Below, piece by piece: positions 10,024 through 21,999 of a stretch of 64,000 nucleotides of DNA (its first letter is position 1; every line of letters starts with the position of its first letter). Under the pieces are notes generated by a model that had not been told where the DNA came from, did no database searches, and saw only the letters and a program-made list of their open reading frames with translations. This DNA is from Tulasnella sp. 424 (lineage: Eukaryota; Basidiomycota; Agaricomycetes; Cantharellales; Tulasnellaceae), in the NCBI GenBank assembly GCA_019633425.1, contig WSUB01000045.1:62001-126000 (forward strand), in the 5' to 3' direction. A program made the translations under genes and the position numbers.

Positions 10024-11949
10024 TTAGAAGATGAAGACTTGCGCCCTCTTTGAGATTTCAGTTGTAACCATATTGGCGAACTTGCGAGGCGCAGAGTCCG
10101 CAGCACGAACAACAGCTTTTCCGCCATTGATGAGTTTTCCATAGGCTAATCAGAGAGAGCGTTCGTGTGCAGTAAGTACCCCCTGCCCGCTTGGTCTTAT
10201 CAACCTCCGCTGCGACTCACCCATACCGACGACGATAACACCCGAATACGCCGTCAAAACCACATCTCCACGTTCCACCGACGCGGCAGCAGCACCGCTC
10301 AACGTAACTCCACCCGCAGCCACAACCAACGCCGACATGACGACGGCGGTGACTAAAGCTGGGTGATCACTGGCAAATTCCAAGGCTTCTCGTTGGGAAC
10401 CGGGACGAAAGAACAGGCACCTCTTGCTGGATGCAGGGGAAGAGCCGAGGTTCGACGGGATCTCCCATGCCATGGACGATGTAGGGACAACAACTCCAGA
10501 TTCTTCCGTAACAGGAACGTCGTACTGCACGGAAACGAGGGTACCCTCGGCGTCGCTTGGTCGGACCCAGGAGACGCATTCGAGGGAGGGTGTAACGACC
10601 GTCATGGCTTGGACAGCATCGCGCTCATGAGCAGCGATGCTATCCAAGAGAGATTTGGTCGAGGACGGAACGTGTGCAGGGGGAGCCTCGAGTATGTCGA
10701 TCTGTTCTCGAGTCAGGAGGTTGCCAGGGAGGTGGAAAGCCTTGAGTTGAGGGAAGTTGAGGAGAGTCGCAGCCAAATCCTAGAATGCGTTCAAATTGCC
10801 ATCAGCATTGCGCGGTATAATGCGATGCATAAACGCGTACCGAATAATCCGAGCTTGAGAAGGTAGCCAAATAATCAAACGACGAATGGCCGTAAGTCTT
10901 GACCCTCAAGTCCAATTCCTCCAAAGCGGGGCAAGCTTTTCCAATCTCCTCAACCAAATCAAACCCTGTCGAAGTATCGCGCGTTACAGAAGGGCAAGGC
11001 AACGCGAGACTCTGGGCACTTAAAGCCAGGTGCTTGAGATGGGGGGCGGAGGATTTGATGTCATCGAGGAGGCGCATGCACGAGTCGGTTTCAAAGCCTT
11101 CGAGCATGCGGAGGGAGAGACTGGCCAAAGAGGGTGCATTCCGGAGGAGAGGAAGGATATCCTCCAAAGCGTCGAGGTGAACGCGCTTTAGACGAGGAAG
11201 GATGGCTGGAGAATGGCAGGAGTCGGACGTGGGTTGGGAGCCGTTGACAGCGAGAACCTCTTGCATGGCCTCTTCGAAGACCTTGCCGAACGAAAGGCCC
11301 TTTTGACGGTATGCAAAGTTACGCCATGCTGAAGGTCGGTCTTGAGCTTTGGCGAGTCGGATGGAGAGCAATTCGAGCGAGGAAGTCGAGGACAGGATGG
11401 TGCAAAGGACGTGGATGAGAGACGGAGACGGGTAGGTTTCGGGGTCGCAGGTGGCGGTGTGTTGGGGATCTTTGACGAAGCTGCGGTACGAAGGGTCGAT
11501 GGCTCGAGCAAATTCGAGGAAGAAGTCAAAGTCGAGGTGGATTGAGAGGGATCTGTTGCATGTCCAGTCCAAGGATTAGCGAACGAAGAGTACACATTGA
11601 TCTCAGAACTGGGCACATACTTGACGAGGGAGAGCTTGTCGGGGGACACCAAAGCGAGTGACCTCAATCGGCGAGCAGATGTGATGTGGACATCTCTAAG
11701 GACGACGGGTGCGAGGATGGCATGGAAGACACGGTTGGTCCTTGACAACGAAGCGAGGTCCGAAGGCAACGAGACGGGGGCGTCAATTGTGGAGTCGGTT
11801 TGATCAGAGTCCGAAGAGGGCGAGGAAGCATGGGCGTGATGAGCGATATCGAGGATGAGTTCGTCGGGAAGGTCGAGAATGCCGACTCCAGCCTGGCTAG
11901 CGGTGGTCGGCCTCCTCCAGAGGGAGAGGATGGAGGAAAAGGAGAACAT
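10024..11949 (-). CDS. F-box protein
   Basis: The start at 11949 is followed by an F-box-like segment, ILDLPDELILDIAHHA (about residues 24-39), then SLSRTNRVFHAILAPVVLRDV. This arrangement is typical of basidiomycete F-box proteins that act as substrate receptors of SCF ubiquitin ligases. The middle contains leucine-rich repeat-like stretches (LKRVHLDALEDILPLL, LASLSLRMLEG, LEELDLRV). Four exons splice cleanly: donors near 11608 and 10826, and a last intron at about 10144-10223 with donor GTGAGT. The last exon ends RAQVFIF at 10024. A hydrophobic stretch near the end (ALVTAVVMSALVVAAGGVTL) might be a membrane segment, which is unusual for the class. The target is unknown. Confidence 0.75.
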
Positions 11950-13689
11950 TTGCGTGACTGAATCGAGTGCGTTGACGAGGGTCTATAGATAAGGTCGATA
12001 AGAGAGATAAAAAATTGGGAAACCGCTAGAAGCTGAATGCGGGTGGAAGGCGGATCATCAGGTCCGATTCAATTAGACAAAGCGGAGCAGAGAAGACGCA
12101 CCTTTTTTTTCGCTGCTTCGTTGGAAGAGACTTCGAGGAAGATTCAACGGCAACAGTATAAAAATTGGTCTATGAGAGAGTCGTGAGCATAAAGACTGAT
12201 AGCATGAAGGGACGAGACCGAGGTGGACGCCGAACGAAGGGAGGGGGGAAAAAAACTGCTAATTTGAGAAAAAAGCGTGGTCTTATATCTCGACGGGTGC
12301 AAAAATGCCGTTCTTTGGGGAAAGGGGGGAGTGAGGGGAAAGAGACTGACAGGAAGTTGGCCGTGTTTCTCCTTCTTTCTCGTAGTTACCGCGGAACAAT
12401 TCAAATGTCTAATTCGACGCGCGGGAAGAACGGGGACCCTGAGGAAAAGGAAGGCGAAAAAGGCAATTCCCAATCAGGTTCAGCAAAAAGAACAAACAAA
12501 GAAGGTTGATGAGGGACCCTCTTGCGTGGGAAATAGACGCACCGTTAGGTTCAAAGCCCAAGTTCGGGGGTAGATTTGTATTGGAAGAAGTGAACGGGGA
12601 TTATGCTGTGATCTGGGGGTGAGAAGTCCGTTAACAAGAGACGTTTACACGGCCCTCATTCATCGCCTTCCCCCAACACAAAAAAAAAGGACCATTATAC
12701 TAACCGTTGATAGAAGATGGACCGACTTCTGATATCGAAGATGAGGCAAAGACGGAAGATCGAACAGCAAGAAGGAACGGGTCTGCAAAGCGAAAGACAG
12801 GAAACCCTTGTCAGCGAACCCGATAAGACACCCTGGTTTTCGTAGATCCCCGCGTCCTTCCAACGCACCTGGATAGCTATGACTTGCACGGAATACAGCA
12901 CAGGTTACAAGGAGAGTATGAGTGTCGGACTGAAAGGAAAGAGAGGAGCCAAGACGGTGAGGATTGACGACGCTTTTGCAAAAACGACGAGTTTGCGTGG
13001 GGTTTGGAAAAAGATTGTGGGTTTGTAGGAAAGAACCGAAGAGGAACAACTCGGCTCTTGCACTGCAGTTGACTGAACGACTTGTGCGAACGAAAGAGAA
13101 GAAATCCCGAGCTCCTTGGGCGGTTTTGAGCGCTGAACAAGAGTCGCAGCACCCAGGAGGGGAAGAGGATGAGAGCGGGATGAGGGGAAAAAGTCGAATT
13201 GTGGGCTCATCACGCCTGGGGGAGTTTTATGTCTTTTACGTCGAGTACGCCGCACCTGAGAAACAACACCAAGCACCGGCTCAACGCATCAGACCCTGTT
13301 CACCCGGATTCACCCAGCCAATCATATCGCAGCATCCCCTGATATCGTTGGCGCTTGTTCACCGATTAAGCCACCCAAAGCCACGAGTCCTTTTTGCTCC
13401 CATCATTTTCTAGCCCTTAATCCTGAATATATTTTGAATTACTCGGCATTCAAAAAGCCACCCAAAACAAGACAACGCCCAAAAATGTCCACAATCCACG
13501 GAATGACAACGCCAGCAAAGCACTTGGATAAAATGTCTATAATAGTGCGAGCTATATAATAATACAAAACGAGAAAATTGTAGGATTATTAGAATGGTCG
13601 TGTACGCAGAAAAGCGAAGTCATGTTATGCAGTGCCAAACAACATATCCGATGAGGCGAAAACAAGAGAATACTTTACTAACTCGACCC
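11950..13689. other. Long intergenic region between F-box gene and HMGR
   Basis: About 1.7 kb without a supported gene. It should contain the promoter and 5' leader of the F-box gene (right of 11949) and the 3' end of HMG-CoA reductase (left of 13690). Several open frames exist on both strands, but none shows a recognisable domain, sensible codon pattern or splice-site support. Confidence 0.5.
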
Positions 13690-16600
13690 TCAACCAGAAC
13701 CCTCAGTGGGCTTGGTAGAAGCATCAACAGCTTTTTCCTCATCCTTTCGCTTCTCCCGCTCGGCTTCCACAGCTTGTTCAGCAGCGGCGATCACGTCGAG
13801 CTTGGCGAATGGAGCAGGAGTGCTGGGACGAGTCGGGAGGGGAGTGTTTGGCTGGCTGCGGTTATGAGCCATGTGCGCCTTGATGAGGTGGCCAGCAGCC
13901 AAGGCACTCATCAAAGACAGTTCACCAGCCATAACAGCTGCCGCGATGACCCTAGCCAATCGACGAGCGTTGTGGCCGGGGGAAGTTGGGTGAGCACCCC
14001 GAAGTCCGAGCATTTCCAAAACGGCGCCTTGGGGTCCGAGGACAGTTCCTCCGCCGACGGTACCGACTTCAATTGAAGGCATAGATACGGTGATCAGGAG
14101 GTCTTTATCTTCGTTAACACTAGGGTTGAGATGAGATGCCGAGTCAGGGATCAATGAATAATAAACACTTCGAGATGAAATGAACGTACGCTTCCATATG
14201 GGTCATGCAGTTTGAACTGACAACATTCTGAGCGGGATCCTGTCCGGTAGCCAAGAACATAGCTAGCCAATCGGTGCACGTTAGCATGAAGCCCAAATGA
14301 GAAGCAGGCGCGATGATCAGCTCACCAGTTAAAATATTTGCCGCGTGGGCATTAAAGCCACCAATAGATCCAGCCATCGCGCTACCCTGCAGATTTTTCT
14401 TTCCATTAAGGAACACCAAATCCCGCACGGTGGTCTTCAAAACCGACTTGACTACGCTACCGGGAACAACCGCTTCGGCAACAACGCTCTTGCCACGGCC
14501 TTCAATCCAGTTCATCGCGTTTGGCTTCTTATCCGTGCAGTAGTTACCAGACAAGGCCAAGACGCTCATAGTGGGGAAGTGCTCGCTCATGACACCGAGA
14601 GCCTTTTCCGTTCCCTTTGAGATCATGTTCATGCCCATCGCATCACCAGTGGAGCTCGCGAACCGAACGTACAACGTCCGACCAGCCAAAGCGCACTTCA
14701 AACCCTGCAACCTAGCGAAGCGAGAGGTCGAGTCGAAAGCCTCACGAAGGATCTTGGAACCTTCGGGAGAGTCGATCCAGAGCTTAGCCTTGGCGGCGTC
14801 GACGATGCTGGGGAATTCGATGCAAGGTCCGCGGGTCATGGCGTCCTGGGTCAAGACGGTCGTCACACCTCCGCCGGCGTTCAATGCTTTGCAGCCACGA
14901 GAGGTCGAAGCGACGAGAGTGCCTTCAGCCGTAGCCATGGGAATGATGACCGACTCGCCGTCGATGTTAAGAGGACCGGCGACACCAAGGGGAAGGGGCA
15001 TAAAACCGATGACGTTCTCGCAGCAAGCACCGAAGACCTGGGCGTAGTTGTAGTCGTTCATAGGAATGAGCGAGTTCTCGAGAGTCTTGGTTGCGGATGA
15101 CCGAGCTGGGGAAACACTACTTGTCAGCGTCTGCAGTTCGAAGCAAGGCAAATCATTACTCACAAATCAAAGCCCTGCGAATCTTAACAGCCCTTGTAAA
15201 GTCTCCCAAAATCTTCTCCAGTGCATAAGGAGCAATCTTGCCCTTTTGGCTCAACAAGATGATTTCCTCGTCGTTCAAAGCTCCAACGCCCTCGTCCTCG
15301 AAAGCCTTCAAGCACTCCTCGTACGGCCGGCGACCAATGGACTCGGTGGTTCCTCGAGGGGTTCCAATCGGTGTCGGGATCCCGAAGACGGCCTTCTCCT
15401 TTACAGCAGGGACGGGTGCGATGAGGTGTGTCGATGGCGAGGGTTTGACTTCCACGGGTTCGGTTGGTACGGGTTCCTCGACGGGTGCGGGGGTTGCCTC
15501 GGGCTTCGGTGCTTCCAGTCCGGTTGAAAGTCCGAGTGATTGAGAGCTGAAGAGGAGGGATTGCGACCGGCTCATGACTGGGCTCTCCGTCATGTAAGGA
15601 GTTGCAGCACCGAGGTTGAGCGGGGTACCAACACCGGAGCTCATGACGCTGACGCTCGAGTCCGAACGCTTCAGTCGAGAAACCGCGGTGTCGATGGTTC
15701 CCAAGAACTTCCTTTCCTTGGTCTGCTTGATCATTTGAAGGTGGTATTCCTCAGCCGGGGTAAGTTCGTTGTCGCTCTTCGGGTCCTTCTCCCGGCTCTG
15801 CTCGCGACCTGCTCCAACGACGCGGAAGATACCGCTCTTCTTCTTTGGCGACGGGTTCTGGCTTGGTGCGGTGGAGTCCGAGGCGAACGCGACGGCCTGT
15901 TGAATCGGTGTGGTCGAGGCTCCAATACCCTTGAGGAGGTAGCCGTTGAGGAAGACGGACAAAGCCAACGCGACGACAATCCACTTGGACAGGATGGGGT
16001 CACCAACGACGTTGCTCCACTCGCTCATGAACGCTTCGATCATGGCAACTTCGGGCGTATTATGCAATCCACCAGCAGACTTGCTGTGTCCAATAGCAAG
16101 AGGGATGACGCGAACGTAGACGGGGGAGGCAAGGCGAACGATAATAGGCTGTGAGACGGTCGAGATGGCGGCAAGAGTGTCGAGAATGGGCGAAAGAGTC
16201 GAAGACTTGATGTCAACAACTAGCGAGGAAGTGGATGCAGCTGCTTTGGTCGGGTAAGAGATGAAACGGTTGAGAGCAACAGCAGGCGTCAAAGTGGTGA
16301 ATATGTTTAAAATGTGGAGCGTGAGGAAAGCAGCAATCTGTGTGGACGTGGAGCAGTCAGGTGACCAGACACGTAACGTGAGGCTCGTGGACGAACCAGG
16401 ATGAACTTGAGACGCAACGTGGGGTTCTTCTCCGGATCCACAACTTCGCCTTCGGCAGATACCTTGGGAGCGGAAATTGGCGAAGGCCGTTCTGAGAGAG
16501 ACGGGGTGCTTGGGACGTCGGCTTCTCCAGTGGCGCGGCGCTTCATCGTTCGACGAATGAGCTTAACGCGGCGAACCTAATGACAGAAGCGACCACTGAT

Positions 16601-18167
16601 CAGACACGAATTCGGGCCGCCGGCTCATTGAATAGCCTCACCTCGACAAAAATGTGCAGGAGAGCAACGTAGAAGGTGAACAGCATCACGCAGTCCGCAA
16701 TCAGAATCAACGCGGCCAAGGCGCAGAACTCCTTCAATCCAGCAACACCAGCCAGAGAGCCCATAGAGAGCAGGGCGACTTCCACGGCGTAATCACGGAC
16801 AATGCCCTCTCCAACGGACTCCACAGCGTCCTGAATGATCTCCGATGCAGGCTTGAAGGTCATGCGACCTCCAGCTTTCGCCGTATTGCCCTTGAGGGAC
16901 GAAACTTGCGAGTGGGCATAGAGTGCCGGGTGAGAAAAGACCGATTGGGCGAGACGAAGGGGCTTGTCGAAAGCGACCGTGATGACCAGGAACGGCAGCG
17001 CCTCAGACAAGGCCACCGGGTCGAACGGGATGCCGACGAGAAGCGAGACCGGGACGGACAGGACAAAAGCGAAGACAGAAGAGGTCAAAGTCGTGGTGGC
17101 TAACGGGTCCGCAAATGGCAGTTGAGGAGAGCCGAGTTGTTGGGGAAGGAAGAGTTTTCGTGGGAATGGTGCATCACGCAAAGACGCAAAAAAACGCAAG
17201 GGTCGACGTCAGAGGCGGGAAAAGAACGGGGATGGGACAAACGTAAGCCGAAATCAGTAAACGGTTGCCAAAAAAAAAATGTGGAACGACTGGAGAGGAT
17301 GATGAAGCAGGAGCGTCACTCACCCAACCATACATGGGAACCAAGCTGCCTTCCTTTGATGAACAGGTTCACAAATGTGGCGTGCATCAGGAGGTACCCA
17401 ATCAAAACGACAAAGATATCCATCGAGTCTGCGTTACGGGCCAAGTCCCAGAAACGCCAGAGGAAGGAACGGAAAGCGTAGCCGACCCATGTAGCACTGC
17501 GCATCTGGTCAATGCGTTCCTCGCGTCGACCGATGACGAACTTGACATCGCCTGACGTGAATATCCTGCCCGACATGTCCCCCGCCCATCGTTCCCTGTT
17601 GGTTGGAGGAGGGCGGAAGGCCAAGGTGAAGGTGGTCGAGCGCGTTTGAGAGGTGGGTAAGTCGAGGGAGGAGAGGCAGGAGGCTGGGTCTGTCGGGGAT
17701 GGGTAGCAGAGTGCGGGGTAGGTATATCCAGAGGAGGATCCGGTCGACGTGAGGTAGCCGGTAAAGTTTGACAACGCCGAGTGGATGAAAGGAGTCGTAA
17801 GGTCGTAGAATGAGGTTGGAACGGGTGAAGAGCGTCCAAAGGCGCGGTGGTTGGAGTCTAATGCGACGACGAGTTGCTGAAGTTCGACTTTTGACCAAGC
17901 GTCGGTGGCTGAGGATGTCCACATGTCCTCCTCCACTGCAGTCCATTCTCCTGATCCATCCCTTGGTGGGATGACGTAGGCTGGCTTCAAGTCGCTATAG
18001 GGGGACGAAGGAGAAAGGAAAGAGGAGTGCTTGACGGCTTGCAAGCAGAGGAAGTAGGCGTAGGTGGTCAGACAAAATGTTATGACGACGGTTTCGATGG
18101 GTTTTGCGGACGCTGCCCTCGAAAGGACGCGTAGAATAGGACGAACGAGTGGCAGGGTGGGTGCCAT
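13690..18167 (-). CDS. HMG1: HMG-CoA reductase with sterol-sensing domain
   Basis: This makes mevalonate from HMG-CoA with NADPH and controls flux into sterols and isoprenoids; it acts at the ER membrane. The start at 18167 ([10 protein letters not shown], good ATG context) precedes a first membrane segment, a luminal region, and SSD segments including [21 protein letters not shown] Pro/Ser-rich linker (about 15450-15900) leads to the catalytic domain with [24 protein letters not shown] (catalytic Glu), [18 protein letters not shown] (Lys), [11 protein letters not shown] (Asp), GTVGGGT and [16 protein letters not shown] (His). All catalytic residues are present. At least six exons. The C-terminus after the His motif is extended by about 55 mostly charged residues. 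The sterol-sensing domain suggests sterol-regulated stability, as known for the family. Confidence 0.97.
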
Positions 18168-18562
18168 GGCTCGTCTTGGGAGAGAGAAGAGGAAGAGGGG
18201 GGAGAGAGGGATGAGGGAGAGGTGGGCAGGTTTTGGGATGAAAAAGATGTCGAAATATAAGGTGTGAGCTTTGACCGTACGATTATTTCTGCCTACGGGA
18301 CCCTGACCCCGGTTCAAAAAAAACCTCGCAATTCCATTTCCCCCAATAAAAAAAAATATCTGTTCTACGGTGGCTCTACCGCCAATGGGTTATTCAGTAC
18401 GAGAAGGGCACAATGGGATCTGATGATATCACGTTGCAAAACTCCAAATAATGCATGTATAAAATTCCGGAAAGAGTAAAATCTCCTGATCTTCGATCAT
18501 CCAATGGCTGTTCACCTCGACCCATCATTATTCATTCATGTACACTCACCATGCTAAACACC
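18168..18562. other. HMGR upstream region
   Basis: This is the 5' flank of HMG-CoA reductase. A short AT-rich stretch (cgaaatataagg, about 18250) sits about 80 bases before the start codon and could be a TATA-like element. Nothing else is recognised. Confidence 0.4.
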
Positions 18563-19048
18563 TTAACCATCACCGGCATAATCCACAACTTCCAACGTCT
18601 CTTGCCTTACTCGCACCTCGCCGTCATCGTCTAGAACGCCGAATGCAGGCTGGAACGAAGCTCCAGTTAACATGTGAACACGTTCCCCGTTCGGGCTATT
18701 AACCACCTCGCCACAGCGAATCCCACTCTTCGCAGCAGAATCGCAGCTTGATAAGATTATTTCAACCTCAGGGGGCTTCCTTCCAGTATCGTTTCTCCCA
18801 CCAGCGACGGAGCGCCTTCAACGGGGCCCGCTTTTCGTACAGGAGTCTATCATGTCTGCTCGATTCCCTCGACAATCGACATTACTCCGAGCATAAGCGG
18901 CCATGATAATCGCTTTGCCGGCGGTCCTGTCCCGCTGGTCGGGTATTTCTCTGTCAGACAAGCGCGTTCCCGACCGCACTCTCGGCCACACCGACACCGC
19001 GTGGATCAGATCCTCGGGCTCTTCCTGGACTGGGAGTGGCAAACTCAC
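18563..19048 (-). pseudogene. Unrecognised reading frame interrupted by one in-frame TGA
   Basis: One frame runs for about 160 codons. It has a first part containing EEPEDLIHAVSVWPRVRSG and GKAIIMAAYARS, a single in-frame TGA near 18817, then a second part with SCDSAAKSGIRCGEVVNS and VHMLTGASFQPAFGVLDDDG, ending at a TAA at 18563. Composition after the stop still looks coding. No ATG opens the frame, so an upstream exon is expected or lost. I do not recognise the family. It is most likely a recently broken gene or a sequencing error; an intron covering the TGA is possible. Confidence 0.4.
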
Positions 19049-20617
19049 TTGCCCTCGTCTGCGACGAAAATTAAAGACCGACTTGCTTCATTTTGCGATA
19101 ACGTTCAACCGTGTTCGGAAGCTGCCGTACGCTTTTTGGGCATTGATCTTACATCACGCTTCGTATTTCAAGTAAAAAACTCGAAGACGACGTCGCTTCT
19201 AATCCACGAAGTGACTATATAAGTAAAATTCTTTGATCCTATATCATCACACGTCGACGATATGCTCCCTATTTCAGTATTATTGGAGAGATTGTTTGGC
19301 TGGGCGAAGATCCAAGACCAGCAAGTGACCGCGAACCTTGGGCTCCTCGGCCAAGATGGCTAGCATGCAAAAGAAGGGGACGCTCTTCATCACTCTTGAG
19401 CGGTTTTTGGTATTCGTCACTTGAAATGGTGACCTAGCGGAGACCCGGTGATGAGACTGGACTAGCAAAGGATAGGAAATCCAGGCCACCAATGAAACGA
19501 TCGAACCCTCTAAGCGCGCTCGAATCGAGTGATTCCATTGGGCAATCCAATTTAGACCTTCGGTGGAACACGGTGCAGTGGTCGGCCGGTGAGAGATCAT
19601 ATCTTCTCTAAGCCTAATCTGACTCGCTCCTCGTGCAGAGTTCCGGGTAGTTCGGGACTCCCCCCCCCCCTTGCACACGGTGCAGCGGTGCCCAGCATGT
19701 ACAAGCAGTTGACGAGAGTATACGAGTCATGATGTTCCATCAAGTGGAATGTCAAGCGAGCGGCTTGTAATCTTTACCCGCTGTTTACTTCACAGCGGGT
19801 CGAATCGGTCAGTGGCGATTATCGCGCCGACCACCAAATAAGGTAATTTAGATTCCGTCCCGGTGATCGCGGCCTTTTCCTAACAGCCCAATGGATGGAT
19901 GGAGTACACAAAGATCGTCATTGAAACTTGTAAAGCAAAAATACAATAGCTGTGCAGAACCAGAGCATGTCGCAGTCAACGAAAAGAGAATCACCAAACT
20001 GACAACGTTGGGATCTCTCAACCAATGTGACTGTTCAATCGTTCTCAGGTCGACGTTAGCTGGCAGTCGTAATGAAAAGAATATTTCGATCTGCCATCGT
20101 TTTGTCTTGCGACCTTGAGGTTGAAGAAAAAAAAAATCTTTCCCTCGCGTATCCTGCTCCCAGATCTTCGCAGTCCGTGCGTGGGTAAGCGTACCTCAGC
20201 GTGACCAATCCCTTTAGTGCAACGTGCCTCCATCAGGTGCTCCTCCCCTTTTTCAATCTCGCTGTTTTTTGGTCTCCTCCTCCACGTCCAACTACACACG
20301 ACGATCAATGCTGCGCTCTTCGGGCGTTGAATAGCAACGATCGCCTCCAGCGGGGCTAAGGCGCCCATGCCAAGAACGCAAAATGGTACCATCTTTGCGC
20401 ACAAAGAATGGCAATTAGGCTCTCCTGTCCGAAAGAGTCACGTGGAAGAGTGCCGAACGCCGACAGCACTGGAGGCGGCCGGGGAGGCTTTTCCCAACAC
20501 TACTCGATTCTAAACCTCCCTTCAAACCCTGTTCCACCACCACTGCCGATACCCCCTCTCCTCCTGTCCTTATACCCTACCCGCACTAATTCATTCAAGC
20601 ACAGAAAAAAAATCACA
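19049..20617. other. Intergenic region
   Basis: About 1.6 kb with no gene I can support. It contains a C run at about 19662-19671 and short open frames without domain character. The right end should be the promoter of the HNH gene. Confidence 0.45.
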
Positions 20618-21999
20618 ATGATCAGGTCTCAACTCTGCGCCTTACCGAAAGCCTCCGACGATCTGCTCGACGACCTTGTGATCAACGAAGCTCGGTACAT
20701 CTTGGAGGACATGGATCCCACCTCATTCCACTGGGGAGTTCACGGTCCAGCGAGCGGGATGACCATTCAAGTCGATACGTTCCTCAAGGCGGCTTTTGAA
20801 TGGGCTCCCGAGAGGCAAGGTCAGGCGTGGTTAGGGAGGATCATCACTGCGACGGACGGCGACCGCAAGGGCTTGACTCGGGTGGCGAGGTTGTTCTTCG
20901 AAGAGGTGTTAGTTCCCAGTGAGTAGATCACATTCATAGTCTTCCGAAATGTCTGAGACTGACGATTGGGTCAGTGAGACTAAGGGCGTCCCAGCCATCG
21001 CACAAGTCCTCGCCTAAACCCTCGGTTGACGACGAAGTCGCCTCACCCACGTCGGACACGTCACCATTCAGCAGCCCCAAGATGGGACAGATACTGGAAT
21101 CCAAGGTAACTTATTTTCGCCATTTCGAACCATCCTTGCGGGCGCGAGCATCAGTAATTAACTTCGCACGTGCGTTCTGTACATTGTTCTGATCAACAGC
21201 TGCTAATTCGGGATGGCCACAAATGCGGTATCACGAGCTACTCGCCCAACCGGAACCATCCTGGCAACGCAACCACCAACCTCATAGCTACAGTCCTTCC
21301 GCCGAACGATCATCTCGAAGTGACGCACGTCTTTCCGCTGGCACTCGGCGACGATTACGATGACCACGGAAACACGGTAAGCTTCCTTTAGGGGATAACA
21401 AAGCACACATCGCCTCGGATCACGTTTTGTACTGACCTCCACTTTTTTACTGCGGGCGCTAAAGCTGTACGATCCGTGCGTCTTTTGGGAGGTTCTTCAA
21501 AATTACGCCCCATCCCTGAACGGCGAGTGGCTTCGCGGGGAAGGCTTGCATTCACCGGCCAATTCCCTCATCCTCACGCATACCATCCGCAAGGCTTTTG
21601 CAAACCTTGAGCTTTGCCTTGCTCCTTCTAATGTGAGACAACCGCAACTTGTCCTACTCCGAGTCCGAATAATAACTTGTTCTCCAGACCCAGCACACGT
21701 ACGCCGTCAAGAACTATATCCGCGACCCATGGCTGCATCGTCAGCTGAACGGTCTGCCAAACATCACCCTCAGAAACCACTCCGACCCAGACGTTCTCGC
21801 GGACATCGGTTTACCGGACCCTCGAATCTTATCCTTACACGCCGCGCTCACGTTCATCATGCAAACAGGGGGAGCAAGCCGGGCACTTGATCGAGCCGTC
21901 AGAGACACCAAGGCGCTCTCATGCTTAATGAGTGATGGGTCGATTGACGTCAATACTACGCTCCTCATCGTCGCGGCCATTCCCAAGACTTCAGTTTAA
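20618..21999 (+). CDS. HNH nuclease-domain protein (fungal HNH_2 type)
   Basis: The start at 20618 gives an N-terminal helical region (MIRSQLCALPKASDDLLDD), followed by a Ser/Pro-rich linker. The HNH domain begins at about 21200: LLIRDGHKCGITSYSPN, EVTHVFPLALGDD (the H of the motif) and SPANSLILTHTIRKAF, matching the fungal pattern of His-x-x-Pro followed by Asn and a terminal His. The zinc or metal Cys pairs of bacterial HNH proteins are not evident. Five or six exons are joined by consensus introns; the stop is TAA at 21997-21999. This family is greatly expanded in Agaricomycetes and its biological role is unknown. Nuclease activity is inferred from the fold only. Confidence 0.8.

Noticed and set aside
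12144..13413. Several 100-150 codon frames on both strands between the F-box gene and HMGR
   Set aside because: They overlap each other, show no domain or splice support, and have biased low-complexity translations.
19280..20404. Frames of 75-130 codons upstream of the HNH gene
   Set aside because: No recognisable motifs, no good start context, and no sign of splicing; more likely intergenic.
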